Part shown: positions 1-10,276 of the stretch, in pieces
Numbering within the stretch: the stretch's first letter is position 1
How the letters are laid out: every line of letters begins with the position of its first letter
Origin: Leguminivora glycinivorella
Taxonomy: Eukaryota > Arthropoda > Insecta > Lepidoptera > Tortricidae
Direction: 5' to 3'
DNA length: 64,000 nt
NCBI RefSeq assembly: GCF_023078275.1
Contig: NC_062974.1
Location: 28,634,278 to 28,698,277 of the forward strand
Program-made: the position numbers and the translations under genes
The notes under the pieces: model-generated
What the model saw: the letters and a program-made list of their open reading frames with translations, nothing else
Database searches by the model: none
What the model was told of the DNA's origin: nothing

Positions 1-982
1 ATTCCTTAGCCGGAAAGTCAGAAACATTATATTTTTCTTACAGTTAAAAGTATGCATAGGTAATAGACATCATAATAAATAATTTTTTACGAGGATATAA
101 AAATTTCGTCCGAAAAACTTTCTGGCAAAGGAATTTCAAAGTGGCCATATAAAGCGATCTTTCCCAACTTTGGCAACTTGTATCTTAAAAAATGCTAATC
201 TGATTTCGATACGGTCTTCAGTTTTCAACTAAAAATTTATCTGTCTTCGATTAAAAAAAACTCGTATATCGACATTGTACATTTTGTCTGTCATTCTTTG
301 AAGTTATTCAGTGCGAGACGTAAATTTACTTTTTTTATTTTTTTCTTACTTTTCTTTCAAACTTTTTTTCTTTGTATTTTTTTTTAAATTACACAAATCA
401 ATACCTTTCATTTGAGATACGTTTTGTCAAAATCGGACGATACAATAAAAAAATAGAATTTTTTTAATTTTCATAAAACACCTCGCTACGCTCGGCTTCC
501 TAAGGGATGAAATTTCGATATCCACGGAAAAAATCGTTTACTATGATGTCTACTATCACCATGCAAAGCGGCTTGCTTCCATCCAAAAGTGCAGCTTTTG
601 GCCAAAAATTCTCCATAACAAGTATGACTATTATATGAGGACTAAAATATTTATACATTTTTTGTGGTAAGTATATTTTTTTATGATTCAATTTTTTTTC
701 TAAATAACAGGTGAATAATACTGTGTTGCAAAAGAAATAAGAGGACGAAACCAGCGATTAACGAATATTACGCATCGATTTTCGCGTTCCATGAGATAAA
801 TAATGTCAAATGGACTGGACATAATCGTAAATGTGGGGTAAAATAGGCCACGTAATTGTCGAAGGATTCTCTGTTTCATTCAATCAAATCTCTTTAAGCT
901 AATTTTAAATGTGACCAACAATGTCACAAAACAATATGTTTTAAGTGTGACAACAATGTGTGTGATTATTTTCGTTACATAT
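1..982. other. AT-rich stretch, no gene seen
   Basis: Nothing here reads as a convincing exon. The segment is AT-rich with long T runs near 300-480 and a short CTCGCTACGCTCGG motif near 482, a type common in moth repeats. It may be an old transposon remnant, but I see no terminal repeats. Confidence 0.4.
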
Positions 983-1105
983 TTTTTTATACCACGACGG
1001 TGGCAAGCAGGTATACGGCCCGCCTGATGGAAAGTGGTCACCGCAACCTATGGACGCCTGCAACTCAAGGGGTGTCCCATGCGCGTTGTCGTACCGACCC
1101 ATTAG
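983..1105 (+). repeat. dispersed lepidopteran-type repeat fragment (GGCCCGCCTGATGG family)
   Basis: After a T run come the motifs GGTGGCAAGCAGGTATACGG, CCCGCCTGATGG, TATGGACGCCTGCAACTC and CATGCGCGTTG. The same ordered motifs recur at 46125-46235, and more diverged versions near 33670, 31860 and 21190. The family is therefore dispersed and interspersed. I recall such sequences as the tail part of a retroposon in moths, but its class cannot be proved here. Confidence 0.6.
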
Positions 1106-1712
1106 AAACTTATACCTTATAATTACTTATAATTATGTAACTTATAATTTAAAACTACATGTTTGTCACATTGAAAACATCGACAATTATGATCATGGAT
1201 AAATTGTCAATGAGGACTTCAATTCAACTCACATCTTTGGCCTCACGTCGGCCTTTTTCGATTATATACCCTATCTATAATAATTCTACGAATGAAATGA
1301 ATGAATATTATTTTAATTAGGTAGGTTGCGTTCCAGTTAAGATGTAGTCATGCCGCGTAGACATAATAATTATGTTTTAATTATTTCAAGGCCGCCAGTA
1401 TCGCAACGCAAGCGCCGTTTTGTAATGATTCGTATCTGCCTTCCGTTCTACCACGTTTAGAAATAGTTACATAATCATCTTCATTATTTAATTCACAATA
1501 GATATTTTGTATTATACGGGGTGTTTTTGATCATGGGTTGGTAAAATTGCTATTTCTTCTCGTAAAAGCAACAAATTTCTAGTTATGATTTATGTTTCAA
1601 TATTGTTGTCTTTATTATCAGAAGTTGCATCGATTTTTAAGAGTAATTTCTGTAAATAACTCTTATAAAATAAACATATCATCAGATTAATATTTCTTTT
1701 TTATCTTTACAG
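1106..1712. other. intergenic or intronic, no gene seen
   Basis: AT-rich sequence without recognisable coding or terminal repeats. If the exon candidate at 1713 is real, this would be the intron upstream of it, ending in a T-rich tract and TTTACAG. Confidence 0.3.
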
Positions 1713-1772
1713 ATGCTCAACTCCTTACATGCCGTGATACCGCTACACCAGACACATCAACAATAGAAACAG
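1713..1772 (+). CDS. candidate internal exon of an unrecognised plus-strand gene
   Basis: A 60-nt segment has a strong acceptor before it (pyrimidine tract TTTCTTTTTTATCTTTACAG) and a donor after it (ACAG followed by GTAATATT). One frame is open throughout: two leading bases, then AQLLTCRDTATPDTSTIET, then one trailing base. The other two frames have stops. Its length is a multiple of three and its phase matches the candidate terminal exon at 7059, which supports a shared transcript. I do not recognise the peptide, and upstream exons would lie outside the window. It could be a chance splice-like segment; RNA evidence is lacking. Confidence 0.3.
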
Positions 1773-2547
1773 GTAATATTATTGTGTTGTATATCATCAG
1801 CAGTGAATTTAACCCAGCCTTAGTTACTTCAAGTTTACTCGTTAACTCGATTAAATAAATAGGTAAGGCAAATGTCGCACATCTGATTCTTGTCCCCTTC
1901 TTGTCCATCATCTTATATTTGTCCCCCTAAATCGACTCCTTAAAATTGTGAATTGTGCGTTGCGCATACACCTATGAGCTATCAGTCCGAAACAGATCAA
2001 CCACATTTCGTTTGTCCTGTCAACTGTCAAGACACGCGTCTACCGAAATGCCTAGCTAACGATCTGTCGGGCAGGTTCGCGACTCGCGATATCGCAACGG
2101 CCGAGTAAGCCATTACGGCAATTACGGCCGCCATATACGGGACCAGTCCGTGGCGTAAGCATTATTTGACCAGAGCTAGCCTAGTTTGGAGACTTGCCCC
2201 ATTCGAATTATACTATACGTTACATATTAGCTCTAGATAGGATATGTATCGGATTTGTCAGTTTATTCAAACAAAAACATAATTTTTGACTCTATAGATC
2301 CCGGACATATATCAGTGACATCTTGGCCACATTGTAAATAATACGGCACTACGGGCTACGGGTTAGGCTTGGAACTCCAGGTCTGAATTTAAATATAAGT
2401 AGTAGGTATTCTGTGTGTCAAGGTAGAGATCAGATCTGATATTAATCATGACATTACCTACCACATTTATTTCCTTTTAGACACATCGGCATAATAGTGA
2501 GTGTGCACGGGAAAACGTTCTAATACTTTGTCGATTGCTATAAAGCC
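1773..2547. other. non-coding stretch, no feature recognised
   Basis: No coding signal or terminal repeat is visible. A somewhat GC-richer patch lies near 2030-2170 without a usable reading frame. Confidence 0.3.
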
Positions 2548-2762
2548 GCTTTGGGGTGAATCCACGTAAAAGTAACGTGAGTCACGACTTCATTGATTGT
2601 TTATTTCAACTACAGCTGCAAATGAAAAGATCTACGTATATATCGGGAAAGTAACACTTATTTAGAGATAGATTATCACTTGAACTTGCGTCGTGAATAA
2701 ATGGAGCATGCCATAGAATCGTGACTCATGTTACGCTTGCCGCGGATTGACCCTAGTTGTCA
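2548..2762. mobile_element. MITE with inverted ends
   Basis: The left end, around GGGGTGAATCCACGTAAAAG followed by TAACGTGAGTCACGA, is mirrored at the right end near 2712-2755 by TCGTGACTCATGTTACG followed by CCGCGGATTGACCCTA. The arms are about 45 bp with several mismatches and the interior has no coding capacity. This fits a short non-autonomous DNA transposon. Exact ends and target duplication are not clear. Confidence 0.55.
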
Positions 2763-3547
2763 GTTTATTCATATAAATATACAAGTAAATCTCGCCTTGA
2801 TGGTAACCGACAACGTTTACTAAACACAGTCACTATTATATCATCTAATAAATATGTTTTAAGTTAGTAATAAATAAATGATAAAATATTTTGGAAATCG
2901 ACATGATTGATGACATTACAGTTACATGGACACTATTTCTATCAACATCAAAGCTATTCATTCGTTATCGTTCGTATTTAAGTTTTCTCCCCAAAGGTTG
3001 TCTGGTAGAGATCGTTCTTTAGCGATAAGACCGCCTGTTGTCTGCCTCTATTTATAATCATTTGTTTTGTCTTCACTGTATATTTTTTCTGTATCTTTTG
3101 CTGAGGTGTGCCAATGAAGAGTATTCTATCTATCTATCTATCTATCGTTCGTTCCATTATCGACAGGACGTCACGCGCCCAAATCAAGCATTCATCGAAA
3201 CCCTTAATGTCTTTTCGAAAAGCTCTATTTTGCGTTTGTCAGCTCTATTTACTACTAACCTTTATTACCTAGGCAATAGAGACTGAAAAATATCACGTTG
3301 TTCAAGTTCGTCCTTCGATCGTGAGTAGAATGATAAATGTTGACAAGTATTTTGAACTCTATTTTCAACGTAATAAAGGTGGCGAATGGTTGGGTACATT
3401 GGTATGCGCGCGCGCGCGTTTTTGTAGGAATTGCCTTGTGGGGACGTGACGTGAACGGGCGAGCGAGCGTTGCGGAATCTAGGCGGAAAGTTCACCGAAA
3501 ACACTATCGAAAAATATTTAAACGAACCCAGTTTGTTTAGGAGTCAG
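2763..3547. other. non-coding stretch with short tandem repeats
   Basis: It contains a (CTAT)n microsatellite at about 3125-3146 and a CG alternation (GCGCGCGCGCG) near 3407. Small open frames on both strands here overlap each other and show no family resemblance. Confidence 0.35.
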
Positions 3548-3672
3548 ACAGTATTTTTTATTTATTTATTTAAACTTTGTTGCCCAACCAAAGAAACATG
3601 TACATATGGCAGATTTAATGCCAAAAGCCATTCTCTACCAGTCAACCAGAAGTTGGGTTAAACAGAGACATA
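3548..3672 (-). repeat. 3' tail fragment of a LINE-like repeat
   Basis: The motif TTTATTTATTTAAACTTTGT, then ATGGCAGATTTAATGCC and CATTCTCTACCAGTCAACC, is a tail I associate with lepidopteran non-LTR elements read on the minus strand. A second, shorter relative is at 57866-57950. The family assignment is from memory of similar sequences; no coding part is attached. Confidence 0.45.
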
Positions 3673-3774
3673 ATAATGTTGGTGCAGGAGAAATAATATA
3701 AGTTAATAGAGACAATCGTGACAGCAAAAAAAATGCAGTATTTATTCGGACGACAGAATTTTAATCCATAAAGG

Positions 3775-4333
3775 AAAAAAACCGGCCAAGAGCGTGTCGG
3801 GCCACGCTCAGTGTAGGGTTCCGTAGTTTTTCGTATTTTTCTCAAAAACTACTAAACCCATCAAGTTCAAAACAATTTTCCTAGAAAGTCTTTATAAAGT
3901 TCTACTTTTGTGATTTTTTTCATATTTTTTAAACATATGGTTCAAAAGTTAGAGGGGGGGGGACGCACTTTTTTTTCCTTTAGGAGCGATTATTTCCGAA
4001 AATATTAATATTATCAAAAAACTATCTTAGTAAACCCTTATTCATTTTTAAATACCTATCCAACAATATATCACACGTTGGGGTTGGAATTAAAAAAATA
4101 TATCAGCCCCCACTTTACATGTAGGGGGGGTACCCTAATAAAACATTTTTTTCCATTTTTTATTTTTGCACTTTGTTGGCGTGATTGATATACATATTGG
4201 TACCAAATTTCAGCTTTCTAGTGCTAACGGTTACTGAGATTATCCGCGGACGGACGGACGGACGGATGGACGGACGGACAGACAGACATGGCGAAACTAT
4301 AAGGGTTCCTAGTTGACGACGGAACCCTAAAAA
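3775..4333 (+). repeat. GGGTTCCGTA-ended repeat, copy 1
   Basis: It begins with an A run and CCGGCCAAGAGCGTGTCGGG, then TAGGGTTCCGTAG, and ends with TACGGAACCCTAAAAA-like sequence (here GACGGAACCCTAAAAA). Near the end is a (GGAC)n block followed by GACATGGCGAAACTATAAGG. Internal landmarks are a G run near 3953 and ATCACACGTTGGGGTTGG. Copies 3 and 4 (36643, 42240) are closely similar and co-linear. There is no coding capacity. The inverted GGGTTCC and GGAACCC ends and A-rich edges leave the class (MITE or SINE) open. Confidence 0.75.
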
Positions 4334-4353
4334 TGGGTACTTTTGTAATACTT

Positions 4354-5143
4354 AAAAACCGGCCAAGAGCGTGTCGGGCCACGCTCAGTGTAGGGTTCCG
4401 TAGTTTTCCGTATTTTTCTCAAAAACTACTGAAACTGAACCTATCAAGTTCAAAACAATTTTCCTAGAAAGTCTTTTTAAAGTTCTACTTTTGTGATTTT
4501 TTTCATATTTTTTAAACATATGGTTCATAAGTTAGAGGGGGGGGGGGGGGGACACTTTCTTTTAGGAGCGATTATTTCCGAAAATATTAATATTATCAAA
4601 TAATAAACCAATAACTTAACCAAAATTACAGTTAAATCAACCTATCTCAAAAACTATAAGAGATACTTTGATCAAACCAAAAATCGTTGAAAGAGTTAAT
4701 TAGCATGCATCACCTCTATTTTTTTTAGAATTTTATACCCCGTAGTTATAAAAATAGAGGGGGGGGACATACTTTTTACGACTTTGAGAGCTGATATCTC
4801 AAAAACCGTTCACTTTAAGAAAAATGTTTTTTAGAAAACTTTATATCATTTTAAAAGACCTTTCCATTGATACCCCACACGGGTATGTACATCGAAAAAA
4901 AAATTTTCATCCCTCAGTTACATGTATGGGGGGCCCCACCCCCAATTCTTTTTTTTACTATTTAGTGTCATAATTTTGTAGCGGTTCATACAACACATAT
5001 TCCCATCAAATTTCATCACTGTAGTACTTATAGTTTCCGAGTAAATCGGCTGTGACAGACGGACAGACGGACAGACGGACAGACGGACATGACGAAACTA
5101 TAAGGGTTCCGTTTTTGCCATTTTGGCTACGGAACCCTAAAAA
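4354..5143 (+). repeat. GGGTTCCGTA-ended repeat, copy 2 (mosaic)
   Basis: The first about 250 bp are nearly the same as copy 1. After TATTAATATTATCAAA the sequence switches to a different, longer body with its own G runs, a (GGACAGAC)n-type block and the same GACGAAACTATAAGGGTTCC end. It is about 790 bp against about 560 for copy 1. It is either a longer subfamily from which the others derive by internal deletion, or a recombinant of two subfamilies. Confidence 0.7.
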
Positions 5144-5374
5144 GACGTAAACAAATAATTTGTACATTTTCGGGTAGTTACAACATTTGTCGGTTAACCA
5201 ACCAAATACAACACCAAGAATCAGAATCAAAATAATTTTATTTGCCAGAATAAGCAGATCTGTCACTATTTGACATGTCTCTAACCTTATTTGGTTGTGT
5301 AATTTTTTAATTTACCCTCAGTTGGCATAAGGAGCCTTTTGAGGATAGATTTTATTTACATTTATTTAAATAAG

Positions 5375-5588
5375 GTACAGCGGGGTAAATCTCGACTGCA
5401 GGGCAATTGTAACTGATCCATTTTTTCCATTATTGGTACACTATGATATTGAGTTCTACATATATCCACTGAACTCGCCTACCACATATAACTGGTGATG
5501 GACACTATTTAATAATGCAAACGTAAAACATAGAAAAAACGGACCAGTTACATTTGCCCCCCAGCCAAAATTTACCCCGCTGCACCAT
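5375..5588. mobile_element. MITE with GCGGGGTAAAT ends
   Basis: The left end, GGTACAGCGGGGTAAATCTC, is matched in inverse by AATTTACCCCGCTGCACC at the right end. Inside these ends, AATTGTAACTGATCCATTTT pairs with GGACCAGTTACATTTGCC. The arms are about 55 bp with mismatches and there is no open frame. I classify it as a short non-autonomous DNA element; the superfamily is unknown. Confidence 0.65.
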
Positions 5589-7058
5589 ACTTAAAAATAG
5601 ACTGGGCAAGATCTTCGTTCACTTGTTCAAGATACGCGCAAACCGTGTACATTTGCAGTAGGTATGGTTTTGTTTACTGGAAAACACCGTCTGTTTAAAG
5701 TACTCATCATCACGATTTTGATAATCATTGCCAAGGTTATGCTCAAAAGACTCTTTGCGTAGGCTGTTGTGGTGTAGTTAGTCAGAGGTTGCGTAGGCTG
5801 AATGACTGTCTCATAATCCGGACTGTCGAATGGTGAAACAGGTTTCTAAGCGGAGGTGCGGTGTTTGTGGAACACAAGTCATGTGCTTTTGATCTAATAT
5901 CTGTCCGTCTGTGATTGACAGATTTACTGAAGTTGAATGTCTAATACAACGTAAGATGCAAGAATCTAGTAACGTTATGCATGTTAACAAAAAAACTTGG
6001 AGACTACAAAATTATAATAAGATTACTTGAGAGGTACTGATCAAAGTGTTAAAATTGCCCCGACCATTTGCTTCTGCTGCCACAGTTCCTAGGGCTATCT
6101 GGTCACACACTTTTTAAGTTAATAAAATCTATAAAAACATATCTATTTGACACCTTTATTCTCGAACAGCGAATTAGGAACTAATTGGTTTTGTTTGAAA
6201 CTAATTAATACAATACAGTTCTTTCCATAATAATGAAACAAGATTTGAAAGAGAGCGCGATATATAATTATATTTTTAAAAGCAGGCAGGCAGTTAAAAA
6301 ACTGATATAGCCTGTATCCAGTGATCATTATTATGACAGTAATCATAGCCGAGTCGCAAATGTGATGTGCTTGTCTAGTCTATTTTTTTTTCTACTTTAT
6401 TTTTTAGTTAGTTTTTTTATATTATGTGATTTTGGCTTAAAATATGATTTATTCAGCCGTGGTCACGCGCCCGTCCTGGCGATATGCCTCGTTATACCGG
6501 CGTGAGTCAACTGGCAGGCAGATATACATCGCGTCGTCCACGACGACGCGTACATCTGTCTAATCTAACCTTTAACACCATGAGAATACGAGCCAAATCA
6601 CGCGACTTCATAAATGAAAGGGGTTTACAACAGACGAGAAAGGCCGAGACGTGGACAGCGTTAGAATTAACATCAGATCTGGGGGTCAAAGTTGTCAGTT
6701 TCGGAGTTTTGTTAAAGTCTGTTTTACTGACATTCTGTCTGTGAAACAATTTTAATTTCGTCCGAACATTTTCGGATTGCTAGATCTGAAATTGGAGAGT
6801 TTAAGGTTTTGAATGCAAATTGGGTTAATAATTTCTGTAAGAGCATTTATTCGTGAGATGAACATTCCAATGTGTTCTATGTATTTCAGTACTTGCATAT
6901 TATAGTATAAATCGTTATCTGAGTTAAGATATTGTAATAAACTATCTATCTAACCTACCCACAACACAAGACACTTTTAAGAACTGTGGGGCTTAGTCAA
7001 TGTGTATTTGTAGTAAGAATGTCCATGTCCATACCATACATATATTTCTTTATTACAG
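5589..7058. other. non-coding stretch with a GC-richer block
   Basis: Most of it is AT-rich and featureless. At 6475-6745 base composition rises and open frames of 80-86 codons exist on both strands, overlapping each other. Neither shows a known domain, a convincing start context or splice sites, so I do not call a gene. Such a block could be a non-coding first exon or a regulatory patch. Confidence 0.3.
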
Positions 7059-7123
7059 TTGTAGATACCCCTAACAACGATCATTTTACTAATATTCACA
7101 TTAAAATAACGATGGTACCTTGA
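7059..7123 (+). CDS. candidate terminal coding exon of an unrecognised plus-strand gene
   Basis: A good acceptor (TATATTTCTTTATTACAG) precedes a segment that, read with two leading bases, encodes VDTPNNDHFTNIHIKITMVP and then TGA. The two leading bases complete the codon left open by the exon candidate at 1713-1772, so the two join in frame. A canonical AATAAA lies about 180 bases downstream at 7303. The peptide is unknown to me. Missing intermediate exons cannot be excluded, and the frame agreement alone has a one-in-three chance of arising by luck. Confidence 0.3.
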
Positions 7124-7320
7124 GGAATCAATTCACCCCATTTTAGTATGGTCAGACACAAGAGACATAACAAGTAAATACGAGATGTTTGCTCCAAGTT
7201 GGATGGCCAGTCGCCTACAACTGAGCCACTGTTCTTTTGTTGACCCTCATAATACTTTGAAGAATAGCTCAACACAGTTTTATTTACTTAAGTTCGAATT
7301 AAAATAAAAGAAACATAAGT
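7124..7320 (+). terminator. possible 3' UTR and polyadenylation signal
   Basis: AATAAA at 7303-7308 follows the stop of the candidate terminal exon at 7121-7123. This is the usual arrangement for a short insect 3' UTR, but it depends on that exon being real. Confidence 0.25.
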
Positions 7321-7638
7321 TTAAAATAAGATGATTATTTCATTACTACTAGTGTCACATGTTAATTTGGCCATACCTATTTGTACTGCACAAATATACC
7401 AGTTTTTAAGTGAAGAAGCTATGTAATGTTTGTATTGCGACTAAGGAAATACTTGAAAGGCCGGAAAATTAGCCAACGACATTTTGTAGGCTGCCACTTC
7501 CTCTCCTCAATGCCATACAACCAACTAACTAAACATTCGCTCACTACACCTCGGCCATCATTTAACTTTACAGCTTCATAATGTGGGTTTTAAATAAAAT
7601 AAATATCGATGAAAACCTTACATAGATCAACCTAGCCC

Positions 7639-7753
7639 CTTGGAACCCTAGGCCACTCTACAACCATGTCAAAATGACAAGCAGTAAGAGATTTCTTACA
7701 ACCTGATTTATAACGTCACTATGACATAGTTCTACAGTGGCCTAGGGTTACAA
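7639..7753. mobile_element. MITE with AACCCTAGGCCACT ends
   Basis: AACCCTAGGCCACTCTACAA at the left is mirrored by CTACAGTGGCCTAGGGTT at the right. The next inner block CATGTCAAAATGAC pairs with GTCACTATGACATAG. It is a 115-bp near-palindrome without coding capacity. Confidence 0.65.
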
Positions 7754-7956
7754 TTGGTTGACTGTACTACGGATGCTAGGCGACGATATACATACTTTAT
7801 ATACATAGACATACAAGTATTAGGTTCTAAATTTAATTTCAAAAAAATACCTTTTTCTGTTACTCATTGAAGTAAAAAGTTAATTTTAAACTTAATCTGT
7901 CAAGTTATGAGCTTCTAATTTTTAATGACATGCATTGAACATAAGACTAAAATTAG

Positions 7957-8082
7957 AACGGGCGTATAGTTGTGCCGTTCCCGAGAACGTTCTCCCGTTT
8001 GTATGGGAAATGTTCTCTCATGAGAATATTCTCCATAGTAAAATGAGAACGTTCCCGAGAACGGCACAACTCTAAACGGGCG
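7957..8082. mobile_element. short inverted-repeat element with GAGAACGTTC motifs
   Basis: The left arm AACGGGCGTATAGTTGTGCC continues into GTTCCCGAGAACGTTCTC. The right arm GAGAACGTTCCCGAGAACGG continues into CACAACTCTAAACGGGCG. The arms are about 37 bp with a loop of about 50 bp. It is probably a MITE. Confidence 0.65.
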
Positions 8083-8925
8083 ATATATGGAGGCGGTATG
8101 GGAGGTATCGTCGAGTTCACTTACATTTTGTGGACCTTATTACTATGAAAATAAGATTATAACACGCCAGCAAGCGTAAGTATCGACCTAACCAAACATT
8201 TCCGCGAACGGACAACTTTACTTAGCTCATTCACAAGTGGTTCAACAACGACTCCGTCCTACACACGTACCGATAAAATACCATCAATGACAAAATCACA
8301 CAGAAATAGATAAATATACACGTTCACCTACAGCATAGGATGTATTCTGTCCTTTAAATATAATAAGAGTAAAAAATAAGTACCGACATAGGTCAAGTCA
8401 CTATCGCGGTAGATAATAAATTAGTAAAAAGTTACCTACCCGTGTAGTGACGGTTGAGTACACAGATTTCGGGAGATAGGTCATGCCGGGCGATTTGTAT
8501 AGAATACGCCTGTCGCAAGGTCTGCGCAACCCACACAAAGCACCAGTAATTGTAAAGATAATGCACGCACACACCTAATCCACACACACTTGTAGCTGGA
8601 CGCTCCTATTGCGCAATACACGCGCATCATTTCAATGTATGTGTACACGCGAACGATAAGCGAGCGCGATCGCGCACGCACACAACGATAAATAGCGGGA
8701 ACGCCTCGCCTCGTTTCCGAGAAAAATGTCTCACTGGGTGAATCGTTTTGTACACCGTTCATTGCGGCGCAAAACACTACACTGTTTACAATATGTTCCT
8801 TGTGTAGCCGCAATGTATAATGAACGTTTTAAAGCACAAGCAAACGTAAGGTTACATGGTACAACTCGGAGTATTACGTTGAATTCGTGTTTTATGTGAA
8901 ATAAAAGGAAATAAATAGTATTTAC
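8083..8925 (-). other. likely intron of the THAP gene, no further exon found
   Basis: If the THAP first exon is real, its intron starts at 8925 on the minus strand and runs down through this stretch. A CG-rich part at 8560-8770 has an open frame of 110 codons on the minus strand, but its translation is low-complexity and without a domain. I searched by eye for an exon encoding the rest of the THAP module (FP, W, C..HF) and did not find one. Confidence 0.3.
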
Positions 8926-9005
8926 CTATGAAATGTTATCCTATCGGCTTGGAAATTATTCAGGTCACTGCGATGTTTGCAGGTTATTATTGCACACTTC
9001 GGCAT
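8926..9005 (-). CDS. first coding exon of a THAP-domain zinc-finger protein
   Basis: On the minus strand an ATG at 9005 opens a frame reading MPKCAIITCKHRSDLNN, then FQADRITFH, then two bases of an Arg codon, followed by a donor GTAAATAC. This is the N-terminal part of a THAP C2CH module: Met near the first Cys, the C-x4-C pair (C4, C9), the K-x-R after it, and the aromatic-His-Arg that normally precedes Phe-Pro. THAP domains sit at the extreme N-terminus and bind DNA; some are host transcription factors and others come from P-element-like transposases. Many THAP genes are interrupted near this point. The remaining Cys-His pair must be encoded by a later exon, which I cannot find in the window. 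Only 26 residues are visible, so the subfamily is unknown. Confidence 0.6.
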
Positions 9006-9180
9006 TTTTGATAAAACTCGTTTTTCGTCGGTGAACAGCGCGCGTGTACACTCGATGACAGCGGACGGCGAACTGGCGGCGGTGTAGGCCCAATGGGCCT
9101 ACATCTGCGACCAGGCCGCGCGCGGCTTGTCCTCTCAGGTTGAGTATTTTCACCACCCTCTTTGTTCATTTGTGACTAAG
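9006..9180 (-). promoter_or_regulatory. GC-rich 5' UTR or promoter region of the THAP gene
   Basis: The block just upstream of the THAP start codon is markedly CG-rich (GGACGGCGAACTGGCGGCGG, GGCCGCGCGCGGC on the plus strand) in otherwise AT-rich surroundings. That is what one expects around the start of a housekeeping-type insect gene. No TATA box is evident. The transcription start cannot be placed. Confidence 0.3.
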
Positions 9181-9330
9181 GCGAGAGGCTGGCAACCAGC
9201 TGTCACTGCAATGTCACAATTTCGCTTTCTTTCAACCCCAATAATTGTCAAGAGTGGCACTGAAACTTGAGTACTTTTATGTGCTCTGCCTACCTCTTTA
9301 TGGAATACAGGCGTAATTGTAATGTATGTA
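9181..9330 (-). repeat. SINE-like dispersed repeat, minus orientation
   Basis: Read on the minus strand it starts near GCCTGTATTCCATAAAGAGG, then GTAGGCAGAGCACATAAAAG, TTTCAGTGCCACTCTTG, and ends with GGTTGCCAGCCTCTCGC. The same series is found on the plus strand at 18612-18832 and, truncated, near 20245-20290. This is a dispersed family that I associate with Lepidoptera. Confidence 0.6.
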
Positions 9331-9857
9331 GTAAAAAGTTAAGATCACGTGTGGTCGAAATTTAAACGCCAGAATTTTTCCTTACTTAAGTAATACATTC
9401 CCGCCGTATCGTGAAGAGGGATTTAAAATTGTAATGAGATTGTGTATGCAATTTTATTCATCAAAACAATTTGCAAAGTAAAGGCGTAGGTACAACTGGT
9501 ACAAGTTGATGATATTCGTTGGCGCAAAGCCAAATATCAACAATCGGTATCTACAAACCAACATACTGAACAGATGAACTAAAATATAGGTTTATAATGT
9601 TGTAATTAGGGTTTCTTTATCCTACAAGGGGTTAAACAACTACCCTTTGTGAAACAAAACCATTATTATATCAGTAAATAAATCCAAAATGTATATCATT
9701 CCAGGTGTCCAAGCAACGCGTCGTTGCTTCTAGCTTCGGGATAAGGGTCCAGCTGCTGAGAGCCGACTTGCAACGGACGCCATCACTCTGTTGCCTCGTG
9801 AGGGGACCTCCACACACACACAGGATCTGAAAGTATCGAAAGTCGTTGGTAAAATCT
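9331..9857. other. non-coding stretch, no feature recognised
   Basis: AT-rich until about 9700, then mixed. No domain-bearing frame is present; a 62-codon minus-strand frame at 9730-9918 has no recognisable content and runs into the following MITE. Confidence 0.3.
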
Positions 9858-9973
9858 TAAGGCGCCCACTGGCGATGTTCACTGGATGGCAACGGCTGGT
9901 CAGATAAAAGAGCACCAAAGAATTGGCAGGCGTTTGCCGTCCGGCAGATTTATCGGCAGTGGGCGCCTTTATT
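9858..9973. mobile_element. MITE with AAGGCGCCCACTG ends
   Basis: AAGGCGCCCACTGGCGATG at the left is mirrored by CAGTGGGCGCCTTTA at the right. The interior of about 85 bp is non-coding. Flanking TTA-like bases could be a target duplication, but this is uncertain. Confidence 0.55.
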
Positions 9974-10130
9974 GTGATATGATGAAGAGCTTATTTGAAC
10001 GATATTGAATAGAAAATATTACGTATAGCACCATCTTGGTCCAAACATGTCAGAAGACAGATCTGAGGCATTTCTAACTTTTCTGTCCCTCTTATTATAC
10101 GTGTGTACAGTAATTGCTGATTAAGGAATA

Positions 10131-10276
10131 TTGGACGACTGCTTCTCAATACAAAAGTAAACCGCCCTATTTTAGTTCTGGATAATGTGAGAAATAATTA
10201 ATCTAAGAAATAATTAACGCTACAATATCCAAGAATTAAAATGGGGAATAGTTTTGTATTGAAGAACAGTGCATGG
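10131..10276. mobile_element. MITE with TTCAATACAAAA arms
   Basis: The left arm, CTTCTCAATACAAAAGTAAA followed by CCGCCCTATTTTAGTTCTGG, is matched in inverse by CCAAGAATTAAAATGGGGAA followed by TAGTTTTGTATTGAAGAA. The arms are about 50 bp with several mismatches. The short loop contains two copies of AGAAATAATTAA. Confidence 0.6.

Noticed and set aside
3775..5143. Adjacent repeat copies 1 and 2 as terminal repeats of one larger element
   Set aside because: They are separate full copies in the same orientation with their own ends, and the 20-bp gap between them holds no internal region.
6484..6749. Overlapping 86- and 80-codon frames as a small gene
   Set aside because: Open on both strands with no domain and no splice or start context to choose between them.
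8481..8813. 110-codon minus-strand frame as an upstream exon or gene
   Set aside because: Composition follows CG/CA-rich low complexity and no domain is visible; it lies in the predicted THAP intron.
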